A stretch of 64,000 nt of DNA from G965279335 sp965279285. GTDB lineage: Bacteria > Pseudomonadota > Gammaproteobacteria > DSM-16500. The notes below the pieces were generated by a model, which saw only the letters and a program-made list of their open reading frames with translations, ran no database searches and was not told the origin of the DNA. The stretch is from NCBI GenBank assembly GCA_965279285.1, contig OZ257148.1, forward strand, positions 1,922,001 through 1,986,000. Direction: 5' to 3'. Below are positions 9,054-17,873 of this stretch, in pieces. The position numbers and the translations under genes were made by a program. How positions within the stretch are numbered: position 1 is the first letter of the stretch; every line of letters starts with the position of its first letter.

Positions 9054-10241
9054 ATGTATACAATTCGAAGAATTATTGTCTGTATCATGTTTTTTATTTA
9101 CAGTAATAATACTTTTTCTATAGAAACGTTTAATCCTAAAAACTGTAATAAATTAATAACATTATCGACCTATAGCGGAGTCAATACAAATGCATTAGTC
9201 AACTTTTCTCTGTATAACCAAGATCTCATGATACTAAAACAGCGCTATAAATTAGCCAAAGAAAACATTAAACCGCTCTGCCCTCCTACTCTTTTTGAAG
9301 TAAGCGGCATGATATCAGGACTGGATGAATCTAATTCCTACAGTCTATACAATGCCGAGCTAGATTTAGCAGCTTACTCCTACAACTGGATAAATAGCTT
9401 TATCGATTTTGCTTACCTAGAGCCACCACCCACTCCGGCTGGCGTGCTGGGAAATTCTAATATTTATTTAGATAGAGTATTTATAACTATCGGGAATCTT
9501 GAAAAATCCCCGGTTTATATGACTATTGGCAGAAGATATTTACCCTTTGGACAATATGATAGCTATACCATAACAGGATCATTAGCCGCTACCTTAGGAA
9601 AAACAGAAGCTGGATCGTTACTTTTAGGTTATGAACATCCTAATGAAAATGGAATTTACTCAAGCTTCTACACACTAAAAGGTGTAAATAAATTATTTTG
9701 GGATTCAAACCAAGCCACCTTATCAGGTTTAACCATGGGTTATCAACTCAATTCATCCTCATTAAAAATAAATACTGGACTGGATTACATCCAATCTATA
9801 ACCGTTGCACAAGGGTTTGAGGGAATTAAAAATAAAAACATTCCTGGCCTTGATTGGCATACTAAATTGGAAATTCTTCACTTTATATTTTTAGCTGAAT
9901 ATACTAAATCTCTTAATCGATTTAATCTGAATTCTTTAAACTATTATGATAAAGGCGCACAGCCCGCTGCAACAAATTTTGAAATGGGTTATCGCTTTAC
10001 CCTCTTCAATAAACCCAGCACAGCCGCAATTAGCTATGGGAAAACTTTTGAAGCCGTTGGGATAGGCCTTCCACAAAAACGGCTCAGCGTTGCTTATAAT
10101 TTACTGCTTTATTCCCATGCCATTTTTAATTTACAATATCTTCGCAACTTTAACTATCCATCCACTGCTTTCGCCATGAGCAATAACACTCAGCCTCTGC
10201 CAAAAAGAGCTTTTTTGGCAAGAATAATACTTTATTTTTAA
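9054..10241 (+). CDS. LbtU-like outer-membrane porin
   Basis: The protein (395 aa from ATG 9054) has a signal peptide (IIVCIMFFIYSNNTFS) and a C-terminus ending in aromatic-rich ILYF, typical of an outer-membrane beta-barrel. Segments such as MTIGRRYLPFGQYDSYTITGSLAATLGKTE resemble the LbtU family, known from Legionella as a siderophore (legiobactin) porin and present in other Legionellales. I chose ATG 9054 because it gives a proper signal peptide; the frame is open back to 8988 inside the previous gene. The LbtU assignment is from remembered family features, so substrate and role remain uncertain. Confidence 0.6.
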   Translation: MYTIRRIIVCIMFFIYSNNTFSIETFNPKNCNKLITLSTYSGVNTNALVNFSLYNQDLMILKQRYKLAKENIKPLCPPTLFEVSGMISGLDESNSYSLYNAELDLAAYSYNWINSFIDFAYLEPPPTPAGVLGNSNIYLDRVFITIGNLEKSPVYMTIGRRYLPFGQYDSYTITGSLAATLGKTEAGSLLLGYEHPNENGIYSSFYTLKGVNKLFWDSNQATLSGLTMGYQLNSSSLKINTGLDYIQSITVAQGFEGIKNKNIPGLDWHTKLEILHFIFLAEYTKSLNRFNLNSLNYYDKGAQPAATNFEMGYRFTLFNKPSTAAISYGKTFEAVGIGLPQKRLSVAYNLLLYSHAIFNLQYLRNFNYPSTAFAMSNNTQPLPKRAFLARIILYF

Positions 10242-10325
10242 TTGCTTTTTTACGGTATAACTACGAGTAGTTTATTTTGTCTTAATAACTTATTGTTAAT
10301 ACATTACTACTTGAGTAGCTTAACC

Positions 10326-10976
10326 ATGAACAGGGTATTCAATTTATTAAATGTAAAATTTATTTTTAAAATTTTAGCGCTATTTGCAGCAATATTTTTA
10401 TTTGGCGTAACCGCAGCTTTTACTTATAAAGCTTATGTTGATTTAATTGATTTTATTAAACTTGAACATACTTCTCTCTTTATTAGAATTTATCTTGCAT
10501 ACAGCGTAGCTTTGTTTGTTGCTATCGCAACAATTATTCAAAGTTTTCCTATTATCTGGAATAGACTTACTTATTGGGGTCAATCTATTGATAATTTAAT
10601 ATTGCGCTGCTTTACTAATAAAAAATATTTCTTAGATGCTATAGAAGAAAGAGAAAAAAACTTAAGCACCTTAATTAATGATGCTAACAAAGAATTACAA
10701 AGTTATTCATGGAATATGTTAAACACCAATAACTCAGAAGAAGACATAAATGATATAAAGAAAAAAATACAAAATTTAATTGATAATCAGATAAAAAATG
10801 CAATTAATGAATGCTGTCACATCGATAATATTATAAAAAACAATCAAGCAAAAGACAGTATCAATAATGAGAAAAAAGAAAAGTTATCAAAACAACTAAA
10901 TAATTTCATTATTAATTTAACCAATATTTTAAAATACATTCATGAGATAAAAAGAAACGTAATTGACAAAAACTAA
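10326..10976 (+). CDS. Membrane-anchored coiled-coil protein of unknown function
   Basis: From ATG 10326 the protein is 216 residues; the frame is open upstream to a TTG at 10242 but that extension looks unnatural. Two transmembrane helices (about residues 12-35 and 50-75) are followed by a hydrophilic, Lys/Asn/Glu-rich helical region to the end that looks coiled-coil. No family is recognised. It lies downstream of the porin gene with no clear terminator between. The composition and lack of known domains resemble the orphan membrane/effector-like proteins of Legionellales, but that is only an impression. Confidence 0.6.
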   Translation: MNRVFNLLNVKFIFKILALFAAIFLFGVTAAFTYKAYVDLIDFIKLEHTSLFIRIYLAYSVALFVAIATIIQSFPIIWNRLTYWGQSIDNLILRCFTNKKYFLDAIEEREKNLSTLINDANKELQSYSWNMLNTNNSEEDINDIKKKIQNLIDNQIKNAINECCHIDNIIKNNQAKDSINNEKKEKLSKQLNNFIINLTNILKYIHEIKRNVIDKN

Positions 10977-10986
10977 TTTAAAGAAT

Positions 10987-11092
10987 TGTCATCCTGAGAG
11001 TGTTTAAGGTTGTCATCCTGAGAGCGTTTAAAGCTGTCATCCTGAGCGTAGCGAAGGATCTCGTAAGATCCTTCGCAACGCTCAGGATGACA
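10987..11092. repeat. TGTCATCCTGAG repeats with a long hairpin
   Basis: TGTCATCCTGAG occurs three times in direct order (10987, about 11011 and 11035). The third copy forms the left arm of a nearly perfect inverted repeat (11035-11060 against 11067-11092) with loop TCGTAA. This REP-like family is different from the GGTGGGC palindromes. A worn relative lies at about 12550-12575 (several AGGATGACA units). Confidence 0.88.
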
Positions 11093-11124
11093 ATACGTTT
11101 ATGCTAACAAAAGGAAAGTTAAAA

Positions 11125-12204
11125 ATGAAATATAAAGAATTACTCGACTACTTTTCAAGCGAAGCTATTAAGATAATTGGAATTGTTGGCACAGGTGAAA
11201 TTATAGAACTTTTCATGCGAATGTTTTTAAAGTGTCACCCAGAAAAATCGGGGCCTGAATGTAATAATTATATTGCTAGATCAAATGTACTAAGTGTTAC
11301 AACACTGAGTTGGATCGATGTATTAATAAAAGCTTTGTCAATGACTTCTTTTTGTAGAAACACTTTCGCTCCAGCTTTATGGAATAATACCACTGATGTA
11401 ATAAAAATGTGGGCATTTTATTTGCAAGCAAACCTAGCTTTTTACTCAGAAATTTACGGTGAAGAAAAAGAGATGGATGATAGATGGGAAACACCCATCA
11501 TTTTTTCTTTAACTGCCATGTTAGCACTGATATCTAATTTAGATTTTAGGCGCTACGTATATACTCTACGTTACAACGATCAACCAACAGGCTGGGGAAC
11601 TAAAATTTTAGACGCTTTTAGTGGGTTTTTTAAAGGATTTGCTATTGGGCGTAGTGCCGTTAATACGGTGGAAAAAGTATCCGACATTTATGTAAAAACA
11701 ACATGGGCACCTTCTTTAGGGGGGCGTATTACAAGATACGTGATGGGCGGCATATTTGGCATAGCATCAGGCGCTGTCGCAGTAAAACATTCTCCTGAAG
11801 CCGATATCATTAGCTCAGGAACACTGAAAAAAACCGTTTCAATTAGTAATTCCGTGTTTGTATCATCAACCTTTGGTGCCATATTAATCGCTAATATGCG
11901 CTCATTAGAGCCAAAAAATAAAATTGGCTTCGGCATAAGTTTTTGTCTATTGATACCCGCAATTTTAATTAGTGGTTATTACAAAACACAATCCTTAGAA
12001 ATTCCGCCTGATTTACCACTTCTTCTTTCACCTGAAAAATCCAATTATGAATTGCTGGGCAATGAAGAAGAAACAACAACTCTTCCACTTTATAATGCGA
12101 CTCGTTCATCTGCTTTATCAAGAAATGTTCATTCTATTTGGCAACGGCAAACTTTACCAAACGATAATCAGCTAACTGAAGGACTCAGCTTAAAAGCCTA
12201 TTAA
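11125..12204 (+). CDS. Multi-pass membrane protein of unknown function
   Basis: From ATG 11125 the protein is 359 residues; this start has AAAGGAAAG eight bases upstream, whereas ATG 11101 has none. Several hydrophobic segments are visible (about 50-70, 120-140, 205-225, 245-265, 275-295), and a soluble Pro/Leu-rich then Thr/Ser/Asn-rich tail of about 75 residues follows. No family is recognised. The plan (helical core with a polar C-terminal tail) is shared loosely with the 41951-43525 protein, and both could be secreted membrane-targeting effectors, but I have no motif to prove it. Confidence 0.65.
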   Translation: MKYKELLDYFSSEAIKIIGIVGTGEIIELFMRMFLKCHPEKSGPECNNYIARSNVLSVTTLSWIDVLIKALSMTSFCRNTFAPALWNNTTDVIKMWAFYLQANLAFYSEIYGEEKEMDDRWETPIIFSLTAMLALISNLDFRRYVYTLRYNDQPTGWGTKILDAFSGFFKGFAIGRSAVNTVEKVSDIYVKTTWAPSLGGRITRYVMGGIFGIASGAVAVKHSPEADIISSGTLKKTVSISNSVFVSSTFGAILIANMRSLEPKNKIGFGISFCLLIPAILISGYYKTQSLEIPPDLPLLLSPEKSNYELLGNEEETTTLPLYNATRSSALSRNVHSIWQRQTLPNDNQLTEGLSLKAY

Positions 12205-12244
12205 TTATTTTTTTCCATCATTGCAAATAAGCAGAGGCGGTTCT

Positions 12245-12438
12245 GGATGCCAGCTAGAAGCACATAGGCGTCAACTTAACAAAGATGTAGGGTGGACAAA
12301 GCGCAGCGTGTCCACCGTTCAAACCATTTACAACACCACAATCAACTGCTGAACCAAAAGAACCATCTACACCAACTAACAAAAACAACAATCAATTGCG
12401 TTAATAGCGGTGGGCACGCTGCGCTTTGCCCACCCTAC
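12245..12438. repeat. Repeat cluster filling the 12205-12564 gene-free stretch
   Basis: The stretch holds a fragment of the TGCCAGCTAGAAGCA family (about 12245-12263), a slightly changed inverted core (12287-12316, GTAGGGTGGACAAAG...) and a direct core (12409-12438). The open frame across these repeats is not a gene. From 12440 to 12564 I see only AGGATGACA-type repeat fragments. Confidence 0.85.
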
Positions 12439-12564
12439 AAAACTAGAAGCTGCTGGCATGACAAAACCAGAGGCACAACAAAGTTAGAACAAACCTCAAG
12501 GCATTGGATTTGGGACCATAGGAAACAGTACAGGATAACAATGACAGCACAGGATGACACTTGC

Positions 12565-14463
12565 TTAGGATGACAGCTTAATCTTTGCCTGTTTTTCTAA
12601 GCTATATTGATATAATTCATACTCTAATGAACCCTCAGCCGCTTGAATTTGCTCATTGAATAAATCATTTTGATCTTGCTTAGCACCCAGCACGCCATCA
12701 CGAACTGCATGCAGTGCAATAATCGCATATCCATCCTGAGTTTTAACAACTGCATACACCGGTGCACTACTGTTTTTAGGTTTAGGCATGGCAAATGCAG
12801 CATTTGCTATTGCTGTATCAATTTTTGCTTGATGCCGACCGATATAAGCTGATTGGCTCCAGGTAAAATGATATTGCTGAGCTAATGCATCTGAACTAGC
12901 GCCTTTAGTTAATTGAGTTTTAATATCATTTACTAACTTACCTAATTCAGCTTCTTGTGCCACCAACTTAAGCTTATCGGTAATTTGTTTTTTTACTGCC
13001 TCTAAGGTTAATATTGCTGCTGGAATATGCTCTTTAATGCGAATAACTAAAACCGCATCCGCGCCTACCTGGATAACATCACTATTATTTTTTAAATTCA
13101 TCACATCATGACTAAAAGTCGCTTCGCGAACTTTTGCATTGCTGGAAATGTCTTTACCGCCTTTTTCTTGCGTAAACAATTCTGATGTTTTTATCGGCAA
13201 ACTTAAGGCTTGCGCTGCTGTTTGCAAAGACTCAGGATGTTCATAAGTCAAATTAGCTAACTTATCTTTTAATGCAGCAAACTTTTCTTCTGCTTGTTGA
13301 TGAATATAAAGATCTTTCACTTTAGTTTTCACACTAGTAAATGATTCTATCTTTGGCTCACTGACATGTAATGCTTTAATGATGACAAAACCAGAGTCTG
13401 TTTTAACCGGTTCACTCACCTGCTCTGCTTTCGTTAATTTTATCACTGCATTTTGTAAATCTGCTGGAATTTGATTTAGAGTAACCCCAGCTTGGAATTT
13501 TTCTCCTGCTTTTCCTAAAGGATATTGCTGTGAATATTTTTCAAATTTTTCACCGGCATTCAGCTTACTTTGAATATCTGTTATTTTAGCCTGAGCTGCT
13601 GCTACTTCTTTTTCTCCCGCTTTTACTGGCACTGGAACTAAAATAGCAGCAAGTTTCCATTGCATTGCTTGAGTAAATGAATTTGAATTTTCATTATAAA
13701 ATTTTTCTAACTCAGCATCACTCGGATGCATATCAGCAATTAAATCTTTTAAATTAATTTCTAAATAATCAATGCTCGCCTGCTCTTGGGTTTTATAGTC
13801 CGCTTGATGATCCGCATAATAAGCCTTTATTTGGTCATCACTCACTATAATAGCTTGAGTTACACTTTGCAGTGGAAATACAGCATATTGAATTTCTCGT
13901 TCTTGATTGACTAAAGCAACCATACGCTGAATTTCAATAGGTAAAGCAAAAGAAGAAAACATTAAGCCCAAACGTGGTTGATCAATCAATAAGCTTGTTT
14001 TCAGTAAATCTAAAAAGTCAGCAGCACTAAACATTGTAGTTGATAACATTTGTTGAAAACGCGCTAATGAAAACTGACCATCAACCTGAAAATCAGGCAT
14101 ACTTGCTAATAAGCCATCAATTTGGCTATCTGAAATGCGATAATTTTGTTTTATCGATGCTTGTTTAAGCAGTTGAATATTAATTAATGTACGCAATGCG
14201 CGTTCTTTTAATTGTACTTCTGCACCGGGAGGTAAGGCATAATTATTGCTGTATTGAATTTGTAATTGACGACGTAAACGTTCATAAGCTACTGCCAGCT
14301 GATTTTTGGTAATTTCTACATCATTCACTTTTGCAACCACAGTAGAGGCAGAACCACCTTCGAGGTAACTATGAATCCCAAAAATGGCAAAGGACAAAAT
14401 TAAAATAGAGATAATAATCCCAGCTATCCAACCCTGTGTCCGATCTCGAATGCTTTGTAGCAT
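12565..14463 (-). CDS. ppiD: PpiD, membrane-anchored periplasmic chaperone/peptidyl-prolyl isomerase
   Basis: PpiD sits at the SecYEG exit and helps newly exported proteins fold. Starting at ATG 14463 the protein is 632 residues and begins MLQSIRDRTQGWIAGIIISI, the classic PpiD start with its single membrane anchor. The frame runs 22 codons further upstream through a repeat, which is not natural sequence. A SurA-like N-domain (about 35-235), a parvulin domain (about 245-365; weak active-site conservation, as in PpiD) and a C-terminal chaperone part follow. Placement next to hupB/lon/clpXP/tig matches the conserved gammaproteobacterial order. Confidence 0.92.
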   Translation of the reverse strand: MLQSIRDRTQGWIAGIIISILILSFAIFGIHSYLEGGSASTVVAKVNDVEITKNQLAVAYERLRRQLQIQYSNNYALPPGAEVQLKERALRTLINIQLLKQASIKQNYRISDSQIDGLLASMPDFQVDGQFSLARFQQMLSTTMFSAADFLDLLKTSLLIDQPRLGLMFSSFALPIEIQRMVALVNQEREIQYAVFPLQSVTQAIIVSDDQIKAYYADHQADYKTQEQASIDYLEINLKDLIADMHPSDAELEKFYNENSNSFTQAMQWKLAAILVPVPVKAGEKEVAAAQAKITDIQSKLNAGEKFEKYSQQYPLGKAGEKFQAGVTLNQIPADLQNAVIKLTKAEQVSEPVKTDSGFVIIKALHVSEPKIESFTSVKTKVKDLYIHQQAEEKFAALKDKLANLTYEHPESLQTAAQALSLPIKTSELFTQEKGGKDISSNAKVREATFSHDVMNLKNNSDVIQVGADAVLVIRIKEHIPAAILTLEAVKKQITDKLKLVAQEAELGKLVNDIKTQLTKGASSDALAQQYHFTWSQSAYIGRHQAKIDTAIANAAFAMPKPKNSSAPVYAVVKTQDGYAIIALHAVRDGVLGAKQDQNDLFNEQIQAAEGSLEYELYQYSLEKQAKIKLSS

Positions 14464-14485
14464 ATGTGTGCTCTCGTTAGAGTTT

Positions 14486-14553
14486 GGTGGGCATTTGACC
14501 ACCCTGCAAAAATAAAGTTCGGTGGGCACGCTGCGCTGCTTTGCCCACCCTAC
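14486..14553. repeat. Palindromic repeat, deleted left copy plus full core
   Basis: A left copy with an internal deletion (14486-14511, GGTGGGCATTTGACCACCCTGC) is followed directly by a full core (14521-14553) that carries a three-base duplication (GCGCTGCTTTG). Both are in the same orientation, unlike the usual inverted pair. It lies in the promoter/leader region upstream of ppiD. Confidence 0.85.
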
Positions 14554-14573
14554 AAAAACTACAAAAATAAATT

Positions 14574-14608
14574 ATAAAAAAAGGTGTATCTTTTAAAGAT
14601 ACACCCTT
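14574..14608 (-). terminator. Rho-independent terminator of the tRNA-Val/tRNA-Asp transcript
   Basis: Read on the minus strand, a perfect stem (GGTGTATCTTT / AAAGATACACC) is followed by seven T. It begins about ten bases after the CCA end of tRNA-Asp and so ends the two-tRNA transcript before ppiD. Confidence 0.88.
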
Positions 14609-14617
14609 TTGTCTGTA

Positions 14618-14694
14618 TGGCGGAGTGGACGGGACTCGAACCCGCGACCCCCGACGTGACAGGCCGGTATTCTAACCAACTGAACTACCACTCC
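14618..14694 (-). tRNA. tRNA-Asp (anticodon GTC)
   Basis: The minus strand folds into a full cloverleaf: acceptor GGAGTGG/CCACTCC, discriminator G and encoded CCA, D-loop TTCAGTTGGTTAGAA, anticodon stem-loop CGGCCTGTCACGTCG with GTC, and T-arm GCGGGTTCGAGTCCCGT. It lies downstream of tRNA-Val in the same transcript. Confidence 0.97.
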
Positions 14695-14718
14695 AGTATT
14701 CTTTTTTCTATCGATATA

Positions 14719-14794
14719 TGGTGGGTGCTGAGGGGATCGAACCCACGACCCTCGCCTTGTAAGGGCGATGCTCTCCCAGCTGAGCTAAGCACCC
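14719..14794 (-). tRNA. tRNA-Val (anticodon TAC)
   Basis: Cloverleaf on the minus strand: acceptor beginning GGGTGCT and ending AGCACCCA-CCA (CCA encoded), D-arm AGCTCAGCTGGGAGAGC, anticodon loop CCTTACAAG with TAC, T-arm GTGGGTTCGATCCC. It is first of a Val-Asp pair between hupB and ppiD, an arrangement typical of this locus in gammaproteobacteria. Confidence 0.97.
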
Positions 14795-14898
14795 GACTAT
14801 TAAGATCATCTTGTCACCTGATCTTGTTATCGTTACTACTTTGATTTACTAGAGGCTTTATACTTAACTACCATCTATATTGCAAGTAAAAAAATATT

Positions 14899-15204
14899 TT
14901 ATGCTGTTTCTTTCTCGGTAGCAGCGTCTTTTTCTTTCACGGCTTCTTTCAATGCTTTACCTGCTTTAAATCCAACCACTTTAGCTGCCTTGATTTTAAT
15001 TTCTTGGCCGGTTTGAGGATTACGTCCTTTACGCGCTGCACGTTGTCTCACAACAAATGTACCAAAATTTACTAAAACAACGGGCTCATCCTTTTTTAAG
15101 CACAGTGTAATTGAATCTAATAGTGCGCCTAGCGCTTTTTCTGCAGATGCTTTAGTCAATTCTGCTTTTTCTGCAATCTGTTCAATAAGCTCAGTTCTAT
15201 TCAT
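14899..15204 (-). CDS. hupB: DNA-binding protein HU (beta type)
   Basis: HU is a small nucleoid protein that bends DNA as a dimer. The 101 residues begin MNRTELIEQIAEKAELTKASAEKAL and contain the DNA-arm motif FGTFVVRQRAARKGRNPQTG (about 47-66), which is decisive for HU/IHF. HU rather than IHF is supported by its place just downstream of lon. It is about ten residues longer than E. coli HupB, with a charged tail (KEKDAATEKETA). The start is preceded by AGGGGAACT on the minus strand. Confidence 0.96.
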   Translation of the reverse strand: MNRTELIEQIAEKAELTKASAEKALGALLDSITLCLKKDEPVVLVNFGTFVVRQRAARKGRNPQTGQEIKIKAAKVVGFKAGKALKEAVKEKDAATEKETA

Positions 15205-15344
15205 AGTTCCCCTAGTTATCTATCTATAATTTAAATTTACAATAAAGTGTGATTTATACCAACTGCACGAAAGAGGTGTCAAGAAGAAAACGGGGAAAAG
15301 GGGAAGTATTCAATGACTAGCCCCTATTTCCTTAACCGCATGAG

Positions 15345-17777
15345 TTAATGCGCTCTAACCCGATCAGATTTGCGCACTTTTTTACGATGAGAGACACTTT
15401 TCACCAAAGCTTTTAATTTTGCCTTTTTACTCCGCCCCCGTGCTCGCTCTGCATAGCCTTTTAAAGCATGCTTGAGCACATCATCAATCCATCTAACCGG
15501 TATAATCGTTAAATCTTTTTTAATGTTATCTGGAATTTCTTTTAGATCTTTGACATTTTCAGCAGGTATTAATACATTTTTAATGCCGCCTCTATGTGCA
15601 GCCAGCAGCTTTTCTTTAATACCACCGACAGGAAGAACCTCCCCTCTTAACGTTATTTCACCCGTCATCGCATAATCAGCACGCACCGGTAATTGAGTTA
15701 AAATTGAAACTAATGCGGTACACATACTGATACCCGCACTTGGACCATCCTTAGGTGTTGCTCCTTCAGGAACATGAATATGAATATCATGCTTCTCAAA
15801 ATAACTTTGTGGAATACCCAAAGTTGCTAAGCGAGATCGGACCACAGTAAGCGCTGCTTGAATCGATTCTTGCATGACCTCACCCAACTGACCGGTATAG
15901 GTTGTTTTGCCTTTACCTGAGACTATCATTGCTTCGATATCTAATAGCTCACCACCAACTTCGGTCCATGCTAAACCTTTCACTTGCCCTACTTGATCTT
16001 TTTCTTCTGCAATATCATAACGATAACGGATAACACCTAAATATTTTTCTAAGTCGGCTATTTCAACGCGTGGTTTTTTAACTTTTTTGCCGAGTAAAAC
16101 TTCTTTAACTACTTTACGGCACACTTTAGCTATTTCTCTTTCTAAACTTCGCACACCCGCTTCACGGGTGTAATGACGAATAATATATTGCACTGTTTCT
16201 GCTGGAAATCCCACTTCAGAAACTTTTACACCATTAGCTTCCATTTGTTTTGGAATTAAATGACGTAAAGCAATATGTAATTTTTCATCTTCGGTATAAC
16301 CAGGAATACGAATAATTTCCATTCGATCACGTAATGCGGGTGGAATATCTAAGGTATTGGCTGTCGCAACAAACATAACATCAGATAAATCATAATCGAC
16401 TTCTAAATAATGATCATTAAAAGCTGAGTTTTGCTCAGGATCAAGCACTTCTAATAATGCCGATGCTGGATCACCTCTAAAGTCAGTCGACATTTTGTCA
16501 ACTTCATCTAATAGAAAAAATGGATTGGATGCATCACATTTAGAAATTTTTTGAATGATTTTTCCAGCCATCGCACCAATATAAGTACGTCGATGACCGC
16601 GAATTTCCGCTTCATCACGCACACCACCTAAAGACATACGAACAAATTTTCGGCCTGTTGCATGAGCAATTGATTGTCCTAATGATGTTTTACCTACACC
16701 CGGAGGCCCAACTAAACAAAGTATCGGTCCTTTTGATTTTTTTACTCGTTTTTGAACAGCTAAATATTCTAAAATTCTTTCTTTAACTTCTTTAAGACCG
16801 TAATGTTCAGCTTCTAATATTTTTTCAGCTTCCGCTAAACTAGCACGCAAGCGTGAACGTTTATTCCAAGGTAACGATAACATACAGTCTAAATAATTAC
16901 GTGAAACCGTTGCTTCTGCTGACATGGGCGGCATCATTTTTAATTTATTTAATTCCGCTTTACATTTATCCATCGCTTCTTGCGACATACCGGATTTTTC
17001 TAAGCGTTTTGCCAGAGATTCTAGTTCATTCGGTGAGTCTTCTAAATCACCTAATTCTTTTTGAATCGCTTTCATTTGTTCATTTAAATAATATTCTCTT
17101 TGTGTTTTTTCCATTTGACGCTTAACACGTCCACGAATTCTTTTTTCAACTTGAAGCAAATCTATTTCTGCTTCCATCACGCCAACTAATTTTTCTAGAC
17201 GTTTATCTAAATTAACCATTTCAAGAATTTTTTGTTTTTCATCTAATTTTAAAGCAAGATGCGCTGTAATTGTATCTGATAAACGGCTGCCATCTTCGAT
17301 CGCAATAACAGAAGCTAAAATTTCTGTTGGAATTTTTCGATTTAATTTTACGTATTGCTCAAACTGTGACTTCAGCGAACGGATAAGAATTTCAATATCT
17401 TTTGGCTTTGTCATTGTGTCATCAATAAAAGCAACGTCTGCTAAAAAATAAGCTTGGTTGCTAATAAAGTGCGTGATGCGAGCACGTCTTACACCTTCAA
17501 TTAATACTTTGACTGTTCCATCGGGTAATTTCAATAGTTGCAATACCGTGGCTAAGGTACCTACTTGATAAATACCTTCCTCTTCAGGCTGATCTTCTGC
17601 TGCGCTTTTTTGTGTCACTACTAAGATTTGTTTATCCGCTGCCATTGCTACTTCAAGTGCTTTAATGGAACGATCACGTCCAACAAACAAAGGCACAACC
17701 ATGTATGGATAGACAACCACATCTCTTAAGGGCAAAACAGGCACGCCTAAGAGAACTTTATCATTTTTATTAGTCAT
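15345..17777 (-). CDS. lon: Lon ATP-dependent protease
   Basis: Lon degrades misfolded and regulatory proteins in the cytoplasm. The 810-residue protein has the LonN substrate domain (about 10-205), a coiled-coil linker, an AAA+ domain (Walker A GPPGVGKTS near residue 360, Walker B FFLLDEVDK) and the protease domain with the serine motif PKDGPSAGISM and the paired catalytic lysine further on. It is about 25 residues longer than E. coli Lon (784) owing to a very basic C-terminal tail (from RARGRSKKAK onward), an unusual extra that could bind nucleic acid or be cleaved. The order clpP-clpX-lon-hupB is standard. Confidence 0.97.
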   Translation of the reverse strand: MTNKNDKVLLGVPVLPLRDVVVYPYMVVPLFVGRDRSIKALEVAMAADKQILVVTQKSAAEDQPEEEGIYQVGTLATVLQLLKLPDGTVKVLIEGVRRARITHFISNQAYFLADVAFIDDTMTKPKDIEILIRSLKSQFEQYVKLNRKIPTEILASVIAIEDGSRLSDTITAHLALKLDEKQKILEMVNLDKRLEKLVGVMEAEIDLLQVEKRIRGRVKRQMEKTQREYYLNEQMKAIQKELGDLEDSPNELESLAKRLEKSGMSQEAMDKCKAELNKLKMMPPMSAEATVSRNYLDCMLSLPWNKRSRLRASLAEAEKILEAEHYGLKEVKERILEYLAVQKRVKKSKGPILCLVGPPGVGKTSLGQSIAHATGRKFVRMSLGGVRDEAEIRGHRRTYIGAMAGKIIQKISKCDASNPFFLLDEVDKMSTDFRGDPASALLEVLDPEQNSAFNDHYLEVDYDLSDVMFVATANTLDIPPALRDRMEIIRIPGYTEDEKLHIALRHLIPKQMEANGVKVSEVGFPAETVQYIIRHYTREAGVRSLEREIAKVCRKVVKEVLLGKKVKKPRVEIADLEKYLGVIRYRYDIAEEKDQVGQVKGLAWTEVGGELLDIEAMIVSGKGKTTYTGQLGEVMQESIQAALTVVRSRLATLGIPQSYFEKHDIHIHVPEGATPKDGPSAGISMCTALVSILTQLPVRADYAMTGEITLRGEVLPVGGIKEKLLAAHRGGIKNVLIPAENVKDLKEIPDNIKKDLTIIPVRWIDDVLKHALKGYAERARGRSKKAKLKALVKSVSHRKKVRKSDRVRAH

Positions 17778-17873
17778 ACATAGTTCCTTTAAAATAGATT
17801 ACTTAAAAGGTGTAACTCATTCTTTAATCATACTCTTTTTTTATGAATATTAAAGAAAGAAACTGAGTACAGC

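Noticed and set aside
12292..12573. 93-codon open frame between 12.29 and 12.57 kb
   Set aside because: It consists of palindromic repeat sequence and fragments, with no ribosome site or protein-like composition.
14464..14529. N-terminal extension of PpiD to 14529
   Set aside because: The extra 22 codons are read from a palindromic repeat; the canonical PpiD start MLQSIRDRTQGW is at 14463.
14584..14844. Open frame across the tRNA-Asp/tRNA-Val pair whose translation begins like MAEWTGLEPATPDV
   Set aside because: It is the reverse complement of two tRNA genes; such 'GLEPATPDV' frames are well-known false genes over tRNAs.
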